Shown: one piece after another, positions 11,412 to 24,184 of the stretch
Position numbering within the stretch: the stretch's first letter is position 1
Layout of the letters: every line of letters begins with the position of its first letter
Assembly (NCBI RefSeq): GCF_040802235.1
Contig: NC_133156.1
Span: forward strand, 24,385,343-24,449,342
Length of the DNA stretch: 64,000 nt
Direction of reading: 5' to 3'
Source: Manis javanica
Taxonomy: Eukaryota; Chordata; Mammalia; Pholidota; Manidae
Program-made: the position numbers and the translations under genes
Notes under the pieces: model-generated
Seen by the model: the letters and a program-made list of their open reading frames with translations, nothing else
What the model was told of the DNA's origin: nothing
The model's database searches: none

Positions 11412-14400
11412 GCATCCCCTTTTATTCTTTTTTATGCAATTGTGAGTGCAATTGTTTTCCTGATTTCTCTTCCTTCTAGTTCGCTGTTAGTGTATAGAAA
11501 TGCAACAGATTTCTTTGTATTAATTTTGTATCCCGCAAGTTTCCTGAATTCAGATATTAGATTCAAAAAGATTGAAATTGTACCAACCAACTTCTCAGAC
11601 CAAAAGGGTATAAAACTAGAAATAAATTGTACCAAGAAAACAAAAAGGCTCACAAACACATGGAGGCTTAACAACATGCTCCTAAATAATCAATGGATAA
11701 ATAACCAAATTAAAACAGAGATCATTGCTGGTAAATGGTCAGTTTAGATTTTCTGTTTCTTCCTGGGTCAGTCTTGGAAGGTTGTATTTTTCTAGAAAGT
11801 TGTCCATTTCTTCTAGGTTATCCAGTTTGTTAGCATATGTATTTTCATACTATTCTTTAATAATTCTTTGTATTTATGTTGTGTCTGTCATGATTTTTCA
11901 TTTCTCATTTGTGATTCTGTTTATGTGTGTAGATTCTCTTTTTTTCTTATTAAGTCTGACCAGGAGTTTATCTATTTTGTTTATTTTCTCAAAGAACCAG
12001 CTGTTCATTTCATTAATTTTTTCTATGGTTTTATTCTTCTCAATTTTGTTCATTTCTTCTCTGATCTTTCTTCTGCTGACTTTGGGTGTCATTTATTCTT
12101 TTTCCATTTTCAGTAATTAAAAGTTTATACTATTCATTTGGCATAGTTCTTCCTTCTTTAAGTAGGCCTGGATTGCTGTATATTTTCCTCTTAGAACTGC
12201 CTTTTCTCTGTCCCTCAGAAGTTGGGGGTGTTGTGCTTTTGTTTTCATTTGTCTCCATGTATTACTTGATCTGTTTTAATTTGGTCATTTATCCATTGAT
12301 TACTTAGGAGCATGTTGTTAAACCTCCATGTGTTTGTGAGCCTTTTTTTTTTCTTGGTACAATTTATTTCTAGTTTTATACCCTTTTGGTCTGAGAAGTT
12401 GGTTGGTAGAATTTCAGTCTTTTTGAATGCACTGAGGCTCTTTTTGTGTCCTAGTATGTGGTCTGTTCTGGAAAGTGTTTTGTGTGCACTTGAAAAGAAT
12501 GTGTATCCTGCTTCTTTTGTGGGGGAAGGTCTGTAGATGTCTGTTAGGTCCATCTGTTCTAATGTGTTGTTCAATCCCTGTGTCTCCTTCCTTATTTTCT
12601 GTCTGGTTGATCTGTCCTTTGGAGTTGGTGGACTGTTGAAGTCACTTCATTATATTCTATTTCCCCTTTTAATTCTGTTAGTATTTGTTTCACATGTATA
12701 AGTGCTCCTGTGTTGTATGCATGGATATTTATAATGGTTATATCCTTTTGTTGGATTGACCCCTTTATCATTATGTAATGTCAACCTTTTTCTGTCTTGA
12801 TTTTCTTTGTTTTGAAGTCTATTGTGATACAAGTCTACAACACCTGATTTTTTCTCCCTATTAGTTCCATGAAATATCTTTTTCTATCCCTTCACTTTTG
12901 GTTTGTGTATGTCTTTGGGTTTGAAGTGAGTCTCTTGTAAGCAGCATGTAGTTGAGTTTTGTTTTTTATCCATTCAGTGAATGTGTGTCTTTTGATTAGT
13001 GCATGCAGACCATTTACATTTAGGGTGATTATCAATGGGTATGTACTTTTTGCCACTGCAGGTTTTAGATTCATGGTTACCAAAGGTTCAAGGGTAACTT
13101 CCTTACTATCTAAGAGTGTAACTTAACTCACTTAGTATGCTTTTATAACAAACAGAATCTAAAGGTTCTTTTTATTATTTCTTTTTCTTCCTCCTCCATT
13201 CATTATATTTTAGGTATCATATTCTGTGTTCTTTGTGTGTCCCTTTTTATTACCTCTGGTGGCAGCTGTTTAACCTTAGGAACACTTCCATTTATAGCAG
13301 TCCCTGTAAAATACACTGTAGAGATGGTTTGTGGAAGCTAAATTCTCTCAGCTTTTGCTTATCTGGAAATTGTTTAATCCCTCCTTCAAATTTAAATGAT
13401 AATCTTGCCAGATAAAGTATTCTTGGTTCGAGGCCCTTGTGCTTCATTGCATTAAATACATCATGCCACTCCCTTCTGGCCTGTAAGGTTTCTTCTGAGA
13501 GGTCTGATGATAGCCTGATGGGTTTTCCTTTGTATGTGATCTTATTTCTCTCTCTGGCTGCTTTTAATAGTCTGTCCTTATCCTTGATCTTTGCCATTTT
13601 AATTACTATATGTCTTGGTGTTGTCTTCCGTGGGTCCCTTGTGTTGGGAGGCCTGTGCATCTCCGTGGCCGAAGAGACTATCTCCTTCCCCAGATTGGGG
13701 ACGTTTTCAGCAATTATGTCCTCGGAGACATTTTCTCTTTTTCTCTCTTTTCTTCTTCTGGTACATGGATAATATGAAAATTGTTCCAGTTGGTTTGGTC
13801 ACACAGTTCTCTCAGTATTCTTTCATTTGTAGAGATTCTTTTTTCTCTCTGTGCCTCAGCTTGTTTGTATTGCTCTTCACTGATTTCTAATTCATTTATC
13901 ATCTCCTGCATGGTCTCTAATCTGCTTTTAATACCCTCCATTGTGTTCTTCAATCATTGGATCTCTGTCCTAAATTTGTTCCTGAGTTCTTCAATATTTT
14001 TCTGTATCTCCATGATCATGTTAATGATTTTTATTTTGAAATCTTTTTCAGGATGATTCATGAGGTCGATTTCATTTGAATCTTTCTCAAGTGTATTCAT
14101 AATTGCTTTGAACCAGGGTCCTTTGACATTTCATAATTCGTCTGTGGTGCACTCCAGTGTGCAAAAGCTCCACTCTTTGGAGCTTCGCAGCTTCTGGAGC
14201 AATGTCGGGGGTTGCAGGAGAGCAGTATTCATGCTTTGGGGGCAGGAATTAGCTGTTTCCTACTTCCCAGTTGCTATGCCTTTCTCCACTGCCAGAACTA
14301 GTGGGCCAAACACACACTTGTAAGCCTCTATGCTTTGCATTTGTAGCTACTGTAGGAGGAGCCTCCCTGTGGCTGGCCTGACTCCAGGGCAGGGGTTTCC

Positions 14401-15093
14401 TGTTTGTGAGCCTGAGCCAGGTGCAGGGTAGCCAGGAGGAAGACACAGCAGGGTGCATACCACAGTGGCGGCCTTGGAGCTGCGTAGCCAGCCAGGGGGA
14501 TGGAGTGCCTGAAGATCATTTAAGCTCCCATCCTGCTGGGCACAGTGCACCTCGACAATTTTGTCTACCTGTCCTTTCTCCTGAGCAGTAACCTTTGTGC
14601 AATCCTTTCCCCTTCAGCAGTGTTCTTGCTTTTAGGAAGTATCTCAGACTCCCCACCCAGATCAGGTGGATATGAATCCTTGTTTTCCACAAACACCTGG
14701 AATCTCCATCTCTCCAGGTATTCCGCCTGTCTTAGCTTTCCAAACGCACTAAATCACCAGAGCACCATTCAATGTAAGTTCATGCTCCCAGAGCAGATCT
14801 CCAGGGCTAGGTGTTCAGCAGTCCCTGGCCTCCACTCCCTCCCTGCTCTGTTTCTCTTCCTCCTGCCAGTGAGCTGGGATGGTGAAAGGGCTTGGGCCCT
14901 GCTGGGCCACAGCTTTGGTATGTTACCCTGTTCCATGAGGTCTCCTTTTTTTTCCTGGTGTATGCAGTCCAGTGCAGCCCTCTTTCCTGTTGCTCTTTCA
15001 GGATTAGTTGTATAATTATATTTTCATATTGTATGTGGTTTTAGGAGGAGGTCTCTGTCTCACCTCTCACACTGTCATCTTTAATCCATTCCC
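11412..15093 (-). mobile_element. L1-A, 5' portion with ORF1 and 5' UTR; RT core replaced
   Basis: This continues the L1 that began at 8020. From 3' to 5' it holds a short RT segment (to 11560), an inverted 160-bp insert (11561-11721), the N-terminal RT and endonuclease side of ORF2 (to about 13080), ORF1 pieces (13292-13660 for the C-terminal domain, 13714-13953 for the coiled coil) and a GC-richer 5' UTR to about 15093. Compared with the L1 at 25.5 kb, about 0.8 kb spanning the catalytic RT region is missing. Confidence 0.87.
13292..13953 (-). pseudogene. L1 ORF1 remnant (nucleic-acid chaperone)
   Basis: Two open pieces fit L1 ORF1p. The upstream one (13714-13953) is rich in E, K, Q and R with heptad character, as in the coiled-coil trimerisation region. 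The downstream one (13292-13660) contains the C-terminal wording with PRHIVIK, KIRLSSD-like and ARREW residues. They lie in different frames, so the ORF is broken. It is known in L1 to bind element RNA; this copy cannot make the full protein. Confidence 0.85.
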
Positions 15094-15885
15094 CTTCCAA
15101 GGAATTTATTCCAATTCAAAAGATAGTATTTTTCAATAGATTCAGAAGGTTCCAGTGAAGATTCATGGAATCACCAAATTATATTCTTATCCAGGGGTTG
15201 AAAATATTCCAATGATCCTTTACTTCAGTTTTGAGTATTAAGTACTTAGATGAGGATTTACTTTATATGACTAAACAACCTTTCCTTATATTATGGTTTG
15301 ATCTTGACTTTTAAAAATGGTATATACCTAAGCAGGGAGAAGAAAGATACTTCCCATATGCAGTCCCATCGCGGGTCGTCCGCCCACAGCCCACACTGTC
15401 TCTTTAGGACTTTTTTCTTCCCTAGAGAACTTTGCTGTTGCAATATACACTTCAGTGGTTATTCTGGGCTCTGTCTTATTTCCCCACCCTCACGTCACTC
15501 TCAGAGTTAACTTTAAATATTTATCTCATCTCTGTGCTATCTACACTGTTACCTAAACTAAGGAGAGCTTGGTGCCTTAAGGTCTGTGTAGGGGAAAAGA
15601 GGCTTTTCCTGCATGTGGCATTGCAGCACTGTGTGGCTTACCTGTTTGTGGAGGAAGCGAGGAGGAAGGATTCTTTGGGTTCTGACCAACCTAGAATCAT
15701 GCCTGGAAAGAATATTTACATTTATATATTCCCATGTAACTTCCACTAGGATCGATAGACACATTCCAGCACCCTAGAAGCTTCCCTCACACCTTTTTCT
15801 AGTATTACTTAGAAAGAATTCAGTGCCTTTTTGTGTCGAACCAAAGCCTCTGGGAGGTAAAACGAAGCAAATAGCTAAGATTTCT
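15094..15885. other. Intergenic, no gene seen
   Basis: This is unique-looking sequence between L1-A and an old L1 fragment. Short open frames show no domain, and no convincing splice-bordered exon was found. Confidence 0.45.
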
Positions 15886-16675
15886 TTTTTTTAATTGAGA
15901 TATGATTCACATACCATAAAATTCCTGCTTTTAAATTGTACAACTCAGTGTTTTTTAGTATATTCACAGAATTATAGCTCCACCGCTACTACCTAATGTT
16001 CCAAAGCACTTTTATAACCCCAAAAGTGCACCCCCTACCCATTAATAGTCTCCCTATTTCCCTCCAGCAACTACAGCTCCAGCACCCAATAATCTGCTTT
16101 CTTTGTCTCAGTGTATTTGCACATTCATAGTTCATATAAATGGTCTTTTATTCCTGGCTTCTTTCATTTACTATGTTTTCAGGGCTCATTCTTATTTCTC
16201 GTGTGTATCAGTACCTCCTTCCTTTCTATGACTCAATTGTTTTCCATCATATGGAAATATATATTTCACATTTTGTTTATCCAGTCATCAGTAGATGAAT
16301 ATTTGAATTGTTCCTACTTTTTGGCTATTATGAATATTGCTGCTTATGAACATTCCTGTACAAGTTTTTGAATGAAAGTATGTTTTAGTTCCCTGGGTAT
16401 CTATTAGAAGGGGAATTGCTGGGCCTCATAGTGATGGTATGTTTAAGTTTGGAGAAACTGCCAGACTTTTCCACAGCAGCTGCATCATTTTTCATTCCCA
16501 TCAGCAACGCGTGAGGTCGCCAAGTTCTCCACATCCTTGTCTGTACTTGTTATTGCCTATCTTTTTGTTCTCAGCCATCCTACTGGGAGTAAAGTGGTTT
16601 TGCTTTGCATTTTCCCAATGGCTAAGGATGATGAACGTCTTTTCGTGGACTTATTTGGCCAACATTTCGTAATGG
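15886..16675 (-). mobile_element. Old diverged L1 fragment
   Basis: A T-rich start with 'aattgagatatgattcacatacc' wording is followed by a diverged copy of the L1 3' UTR and ORF2 C-terminus in reverse orientation ('agtagatgaatatttgaattg', 'ggggaattgctgggcc'). It is clearly more diverged than the other L1 copies, so it is an older subfamily. Confidence 0.8.
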
Positions 16676-19600
16676 CACTAACGATGGCTTGTTTGGTGCC
16701 ATGTCCGATACCCGTACCGTTATTATTACAGTAATTATCACATAGCATGTTTATATTGGTTTGGATACCACTTGCTGTTAATAACAAATAGTGACTTCTA
16801 CATTTTAGCATCTCAACACAGTAGTTTGTTTCTCAGTCATGTGATAGTCACTGGGTATTCCCGGTTACCAGTAGCTTCTGCACAGGTGACTGAGGAGCCC
16901 AAGCATCTCTCTTCCTGTAGGGCTGCCATCATCCAGAGCCTCTCTGGTGTCGTCTGTATCTAGCTGGCAGTTGGGAAAAGAACAGAGAGAAGGTATACCT
17001 GGTTCTGAACAGTCTTGGCCTGAGTGTACAGTGAACATCCCTCCTACTTGCATTCTCATGGGGAGAAGTGGTCACTTGACACACTGGCTGCTGGTAGGAC
17101 TGGCTGGGCAGCTGCCCCTCAGTGGAGCACAAGTGTTGCAGCTATCTCTGCCGTAGCATAAGAAAACTAACAATTATTTAGTGGCTAGCGCCACTCCATT
17201 ACTTTCATGTATTTAATCTCATTTTGTCTTGAATACAAAACACCTTGTAGGATATTGTTCTTGTCTTATGAAAGAGAAAATGAAGGGCTCTTTCCATTGT
17301 ACCACCCCACCCCTGGTGTCCAAAGCATTATGAAAGAGAGCTAAACCAAGCTAGATGATGAAAACTGGGAAATGAAGTGAGTAACTTGTTTCCAAGTTCC
17401 TAGAACCCTTTTTTATACAATAGGGGGACCTTCGAGGCCCATGAACAGCTGCCCTTTCATCTTCCAGAGTCATTGCTTACTGAGTCTTAACACATGTAAC
17501 TGGTTACTCTTGCCCATCTCTTCTGTCACTTTATGTGTGATAAATTGGATTCCTAATCTCTTTTCTTTTTTGTCCCCCTGTTGAAAGTGTTCTATAATAC
17601 TGGTTTTTAACAAGAAATAGTTGACTCGGTTCCTGACCAGGTACAATACCATAATGATTATATCTTTATTTAAATGGGTTTCTTCTTGAACAATTCACTC
17701 CTTAGGCTCTGTCAGTAGCTTTGCACTAACTCATCAGAATGGGTTTTTCCTCTTGTTTATTATTAATTAATAAATTTATTTATTATCCTCTTTTTATTTT
17801 TTGTTTCCATTAGTTGATGGACTTAAATAGTTTATATGTTTTTAACCTCATTCTGTTAGCATTTGTATGCTATAGCAGTTTAAATGTTTTGCAAGTTAAT
17901 AAATAATATATTAGAAGAACAAGAGTAACTAGCAAGAAGGCAAGTGTCTGTTAACCCGCTAAGGATCGGTGGAACCAAAGGTTATGATTTATATTCATAG
18001 ACATAACTTAAATCTGTTGTACCTCCCATTTTGAATTAGGTCCTAAGAAATATAGTAGAAGCCACTAAGATGGTAGAAGAAAATCTTTCCTTTTTAACTA
18101 ATATACTCCAGAGCAGTCCTCAAGAGAGGATTCTATTAGTTTCAGGAGGTATAGCCTGTTTTATATTGAAATAAAGTATGTGAGTCATGTTATAAATGAA
18201 ATTCTATACAATCTTTAGAGGCCATAGCCCTGCCTCTTGATAGCACTCTACCTAGTCAAGAAAGCAGAGGACAAATTTTTGCTGTTCTCTGAAAGATATC
18301 TGTGGAATGACAAGTCTCCCTATAAGTCCCTCTGCTCCTGGGGCAGGATATTTTCCTTTATTGCTATCCTAAATTCTTTCTCCTATAGTTGGAGCTTCTC
18401 TTGCTTTGCTTTCAAGATAAAGGCTTGTTTTCTATCATAGATAACCAATTGACTGATTTATATATGTGTATATGTTTATTAGTTTATCAGCTTTCTAACT
18501 CCTTGCTATAAAAAATTAGGAATTTAGCTTACTTAACCACTCCTCAGTATTTGTTAGTTATGTTTTTATTTTTAGTCCTGCTACTACACTACCTACCTTT
18601 TAAAATTAAACAATATGCTTAAACCTCTATTTTCTGATCCATCAATTGACGACAGTACTTCTTGACTCCCTATTACGTTAATGATGAAATTACCACCCCC
18701 ACACTTTCCTCTCTCTCTCCCCATCTTCTGTTAGCTGTGTCACCGCTCTGACATTGTAAAGATTTAGGATATTTATTTTCTAATCTGTCACTTATAGTTA
18801 AATCTTCCATGTGTTAACTCTAAATTGATCCTGAGAAAGTAAAACCATGATGAACCTATTATAATATTATGGTAATATATACATTGTTCACTAAAGATCT
18901 AGTAACTCATTGGATGTGTGGTGAGGGAATAATATTATCCTATGTCACTAAACTTGGAACCCTCTTGGAACTGTGCTGTGTTCAGACCACGTAGATTCAA
19001 TTCTTACAAGTTCTCAGAATTATTCCACAAATAATAAATAAATAGCTTCATATCAGCCAGCTTATTGTTTTCCTGGAGTTCCTAATTGCCTCTTTGTCCT
19101 GTTAACAGAAGCATCTGAGGCGTACCATATGTTCCTTGTGTAATTTTGAATGGACTGCTTCCTAGGCCTACTTTACAGCTGTGATCCTAAAATTTAGTTT
19201 TCTTTCCTATCTAGCTTGGTTCCACTGTTTCTTGGATTTCTTTTTGTGGAATGTGGGGAAACGGTTAACAGAACTCTTTCATTTGTAGTCAGATATTGAC
19301 TTTGGGCCCAGTTACCTATCTAGATCTGTTCCCCTTTAAGCCTGATGGAAATAGACTGTTAGCTGTGTTACTAGGTAACATTGTTTATATAAAGATTACC
19401 CCTGACTGGTGAATTGCACCTGGCTCAGGAGAACTGTAAATATGTGGTTGGAAGCCATAGCTTGGGTTTCTTGACTGTGATGACTTTTGTGACTAGCATG
19501 TCCCATGTGAAAATTCTGGGATCTGTGTTTATGGATCTATTACAAGAAATACTAGTTTTGATTTGGACTCTGAGACATCTAAGTCAGACTGGCCCCACAC

Positions 19601-19925
19601 TGCCCAGTGTGAATCCTGGGCACTGTCACCTGAGCTGTCACCTCCATGGCAGCAGGAATAGCTCCTGCACAGTTGTGAGGACACTGCAGTTACTCCCACG
19701 GAAGTGAAATAACCTGCTGCTCCCCTGGTGGCTATGTTTCCTGTTCTCTCTCCTGGGTGTATTTGATGCTAAATATGGCTTGGTAGAGTCTTAGTTATAA
19801 AGATTCCTCATGGGCCTTACAGAGGAAATATATAGGTAATTGTTTTCAGGAAGGATATGTGAAAAAAAAAAGTTCAGAAATCCTGCATGCCTGAATTAAC
19901 TCAGTTCCTTTGGCATTTTGAAGGT
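16676..19925. other. Gene-poor AT-rich DNA with a MIR-like stretch
   Basis: No exon or long open frame is supported. A weak MIR-like core can be suspected around 17165-17290 ('catgtatttaatctcatttt' then a short-tail segment). The rest is AT-rich sequence without recognisable family wording. Confidence 0.35.
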
Positions 19926-20270
19926 TGGATTTATTGCCATCTAATATCTAAGGTTGCTGCTGAGAAATCTGGTATAATCTCATTATTATTCTTTCTAGTA
20001 ATTTTTCCCTGTAGAAATCTTTAGAATCTTCTCTTTATCCTTGGAGACCTTGCATTTCACAATGATATGGCTCGACCTGGGTCATTTTTCATCTTTCCTG
20101 GTCAGTTTGCTGCAGTATGGAAATCTGCCCAGTTCTCCTCAGATTTATGAATAATATTTCATCCACTTGAATTGCTAATATCCCTCCCTCCAGTCTGCAA
20201 CACCTTTATGAATGTATTCCCTTTGCATTTCTTTGTATTCTTCACCTCATTGGTTTTCCTAGCAGGGAGA
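19926..20270 (-). mobile_element. HAL1/old L1-like fragment
   Basis: The wording 'gctgagaaatctggtataat', 'cttctctttatccttgg' and 'ttcacaatgatatgg' follows the order seen in antisense copies of old HAL1/L1 ORF1 regions. Divergence is high and borders are approximate. Confidence 0.45.
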
Positions 20271-22213
20271 AAGGAAACTGTGCCTACAATGTCATGCATT
20301 TTAATCTTGGATTCCCAAAAGCTCGGCTGTGTGGGCATTTAATACTCCCCAGTGTCCCCAGACCTTCTTCCTTGCCTTCTTTGTGCCTGGCCATGCTTCT
20401 CCCACTTTATGTAACTGTCTTGTTTCCTGCCAACATATACTCCTTAGCACACTGACCTCACTCATGTTCATGTTTTAAGTGCTGTACATAGGAACATCCT
20501 CATAGCTTTTCAGAACCTTGAAGCCACTTACCCCAAGCACAAGTTGTGCTTCTCTGAAAAGGGCACCTGCCTCATTTTTCTTATGCTTCTCCCCTTGGGC
20601 CTCCCAAAGCCTGGTTCTGTAAGAGTACATCTTCCTTCTGCCTTTCCCCAGGACTTCAAAAGTCCGTGTCCACCTAGGTTTCCTCTCTGATGGGGGCCTG
20701 GCTGACTTGGGACCTTGGAGCACCAGCCTAGACCAGGGAATTTCCATCGCATCCAAATGTTAGAAAGTTCCTCCCCTGTGCCTTCCCAGAAAAACACGGA
20801 TGCTGTGTGTGGGTCCAGCTCGTCTGCTTCCTCGTCTTCAGCATGATGATACTCTATCTGAGAAGCAGTGTGTCCTGTCCCTGCAGCTGATTAGACTGTC
20901 ACTTAGTACTGGGGAAGGGCAATATTCTGTCCTGGGGTCTGTTTGTGTAGCTGGTGCTATTTATTCACTAGAAATCTTAGAAGAAGGAGTCATGTTTCTT
21001 TCTCTAAGTGCTGCTGTGGTTGAGGACAATGGATGAATTAAAGGTGGAGAGTTACAGCCTCAGCAAACTCTTTGAAGTGTAGCAAGATTGAAAAATGGGA
21101 CATTTAAACCTAGACTGTTTAGCCAGCCCGCGATTTTCTGCATCTTCTTTGCCATTGTTAGTGATGAAGTCAAGAAAGTATTCTTTCCACCAGCTTTGTT
21201 TCTTAGTCTGACACTTAACAAAAGGGAATTCTTGGAGTGGTTCCAGGACGTTGCTGCTAACCATGTGACTGGGGGTTGTGTGAGGGGCTTAGGGTCACTA
21301 ATGGGATACAATAGAAAGAAAGTGGATTTTTAAAGACGGAAACATCTTCACCATTCAGACTGCTGATGAGGAAAAGTTCATATTTAGTGTCAGGTTTTAG
21401 TTTCGAGTATGAAATTGCAGCTCTTGGCCGTCACATAGATCCTCTATTGAAATACTACTATTTACTGCATACTCTGCTGTGGTAATAAATGAACGGACTG
21501 TGCTCCTCAGACCCTCTTCCCTTCGAGGCTGGAGGAGGAGTGTGCTTGCTCTCTCCCTCTTGAAGTGTGAGCCAATTAACGCGCTGTGGTTGTGTAACTC
21601 ACTTTTAAAATGCTCGATGCAGATTTTATTTTTCTCTTTTCATACTTAATTCCATTTTCCTACACAGCATTTGACAGTAATGTAAAAAGGCAGTCATGTC
21701 CTTTCCTGTTTTTTTTTTAAAAAGCAAACATTGGTGTTAATTTTGTCAAGAGTTTTAGAACTTGAGCAATAAAGACACGAGTACCTGTAAGAGGAATGGC
21801 AAGAAATGAAACATAAAAGAATTCAGGTAACACACGCACTATGTGTGCATGTGCACAAACACACACTGAGGGTAAAATGATTCTAGGCAGACCCCCATGT
21901 CAGTGATGAGATAGAAGAGCCTGCCCTGTGGAAGGCATGTGTTAAGTTTAGAGCTGTCAGCCGGTTCTGTGGACCACCAGTGACGAGGTCCCTGCCATCC
22001 AGAGCATTGCACAGGTGAGGGAACTGAAAGGAAGTGAAGTCCTCTCGGAAAGCAGATGGTCAGGAGGGAGAAAGCTAAGAGCTCTTTCCCTCCTCTTTGC
22101 CAAACCCAGGAGCCATGTTATTCTGTGAGGATAATTTTTTCCATGCCTATTATTTAAAAAATGAAGCATACCTCAATAAAACTTTCCCAGTAAGTTGTGT
22201 GAGCCCACTTAAA
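20271..22213. other. Intergenic, no gene seen
   Basis: Short open frames occur on both strands, but none shows a domain, a signal peptide or splice-supported continuation. A CA-rich patch lies near 21830-21870. Confidence 0.35.
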
Positions 22214-22228
22214 ATGTACATGGTCACA

Positions 22229-22497
22229 TATAATCATATCTGACTTGATGGTTGATAGTTCATGATGCGTGATCAAAACCAAAAGTTTCTGTGATATGAC
22301 TGCCCTTGCACTGTTCGCCATGTAAGAACTTGTTCACCATGTAAGAACTTGTTCATTATGCTTCAGAAGGTTGGAGACTGTTAAGAGTTAGGCTTGGGGT
22401 TGATCAATGATTGTGCATTGAGTCCCCTATATAGAATTTTATTGTTGTAAACAACCATTTGATCAATAAATATGAGAGGTGCCCTCTCAAAAAAAAA
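22229..22497 (+). mobile_element. 269-bp poly(A)-tailed retroposon with target-site duplication
   Basis: The element ends in a run of A residues and is flanked by atgtacatggtcaca (22214-22228) and atgaacatggtcaca (22498-22512): a 15-bp duplication with one mismatch. An AATAAA signal sits at 22465-22470, about 20 bases before the A tail, which suggests a retroposed polymerase II transcript or an LTR/SINE-like family member, not a tRNA-derived SINE. Two tandem copies of a 19-bp word occur at 22318-22355. I recall similar sequences from pangolin DNA but cannot verify that. Confidence 0.8.
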
Positions 22498-22539
22498 ATG
22501 AACATGGTCACAAAGTTTTTCATTTTATTATGGAAATAA

Positions 22540-22970
22540 CTTTATATCAGTAGTCCAATACAAATGACAGAGCTCAGTCCCAACCACACTACCATCATCT
22601 CTGTCCTCTCCACTCCATTCTGCTAGCTGCCCCACCCCCCACCCCCCCAACCACCACATTTCTCTCTGCACCCTCTCTCAAGTTTACTTACTGTGGCCAG
22701 AGTGGCATTTTCCAAGCACTATTCTGGTATTACATCTGCTTACAGCCCTTAACTGGCTTCCCATTGCTTTCTGGATAAAGACCAGAGTTCTTCACATGGC
22801 CTAGTGTGCCTACACAGTCTGGTCCCCTCCTACCTCTCCAGACTTAACCCTGCACTCTGTCTGCAGTCATGCATGCATGCTGGTTTCATTTTCCTGCTTC
22901 TCTCTGGAGCTGTTTTTATCACAGGGTGCAACCAGGAAGACTTCCCATCCATCCCAGCTCAGATGCTATC
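22540..22970 (+). mobile_element. LINE-2 fragment
   Basis: Diagnostic wording includes 'aactggcttcccattgcttt', 'ataaagaccagagttctt', 'acatggcctagtgtgcc' and 'tggtcccctcctacctctcc', all in the order of LINE-2 ORF2. Frames are broken. Confidence 0.7.
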
Positions 22971-24184
22971 ACATGGAGCAAGGAAGAGTTTGTGGGAGAA
23001 ATAAAGTTGTTTGTTGCCCCTAATAATATCATTCCTATAGCCTAGGAATGTGTCTTCCCAACTTCTCTTTATTAATCCATTGTGGATGTCTCATCCTTGG
23101 TTCATTTACAGCGTTTTTCCAGATTCAATCACTGCTAGAGGTTTAGTTTTCTCTGATCTTTCCATCTATCCTTGCCCCTCAAGTTGATGATTTAAATCCC
23201 CCATTCACAGTTTATCACTGGAGATTGGTTACCAGCTATTTTTAACCACTCTTAGAGTGAATTATGGAGGGGCCAAGTGCTTTAAAAAGTGTTTGGCAGC
23301 TGTGCCCCTTTTACTTCAGATATTTATTTGATTTAAAATCCCAAGTTTTTCAGGTTAATATGTTTCAGTTGCTCTTCTGGATTTTTCAGAGCAGAAGGTT
23401 TAAAAAACAAAAAACAAAAAACTGACTTTAATATATGGAGTGGAGCTGCAAACCACTCACCAAGCCATCCATGTACCTCTCCCAGGGCAGAGTCTGTCTG
23501 GCCTGGAGCCCTGGAGCTCTGGATCCCTCCCATGGTTTCAGGTTGGCTGCAGAGGGTTCAGCTCCAGCACGGACCAGAAAGGGGCTCCGGAGGCACCCCT
23601 TGCCATGACCGAGCTTGATAAACCTCTTTCCTGAGATAGTCATTGCCAGTAAAGCAAGGCAGGCTGCCCCTCAGTGAGCCTCTAGGCGGTCACATAACAC
23701 TAATATAGGCAAGCGAACTGAATCCGTAGAGAAACCAGAATAACAGTCATCATAGAAATCCACTTATAAAGTGAGTGGGCAGAATGCACATCTGCACAGA
23801 AGGAAAGGGAGCCTATTTGCTGGTCAGCGAACAAAGACAGCAAGAAGGCAGTAGAGAAATGCAAGGAAATACTTAGGTGGCTATAGTAGTAAGTTCTAGA
23901 GGGAGAGGGACAGGACTAAAAAGGGGCAGTGGCATTGAGAGTTGAAAGAACAATGGATGGAAAAATTCATGCTCTTACAGGGAATCTCTGGATGTGGAGG
24001 TGAATTTCATAGAGTGAAAAGGAAGGAGGCTCAGAGATGTCTTAGGCTCATGACTTGGAAAACTGGGTAAATGGTGGTACCATCAAGTAAGAGAGGAAAC
24101 AGGAGGAGGAGCATGTAGAAAAGGACCTAGAATCAGTTCAGTTTGGGGATATGTTGGATTTATAGTAGCTACAGGTTTTCAAGG
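22971..24184. other. Intergenic, no gene seen
   Basis: Mixed unique sequence. The open frames at 23333-23643 lie on opposite strands over the same bases and show no domain. Confidence 0.35.
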
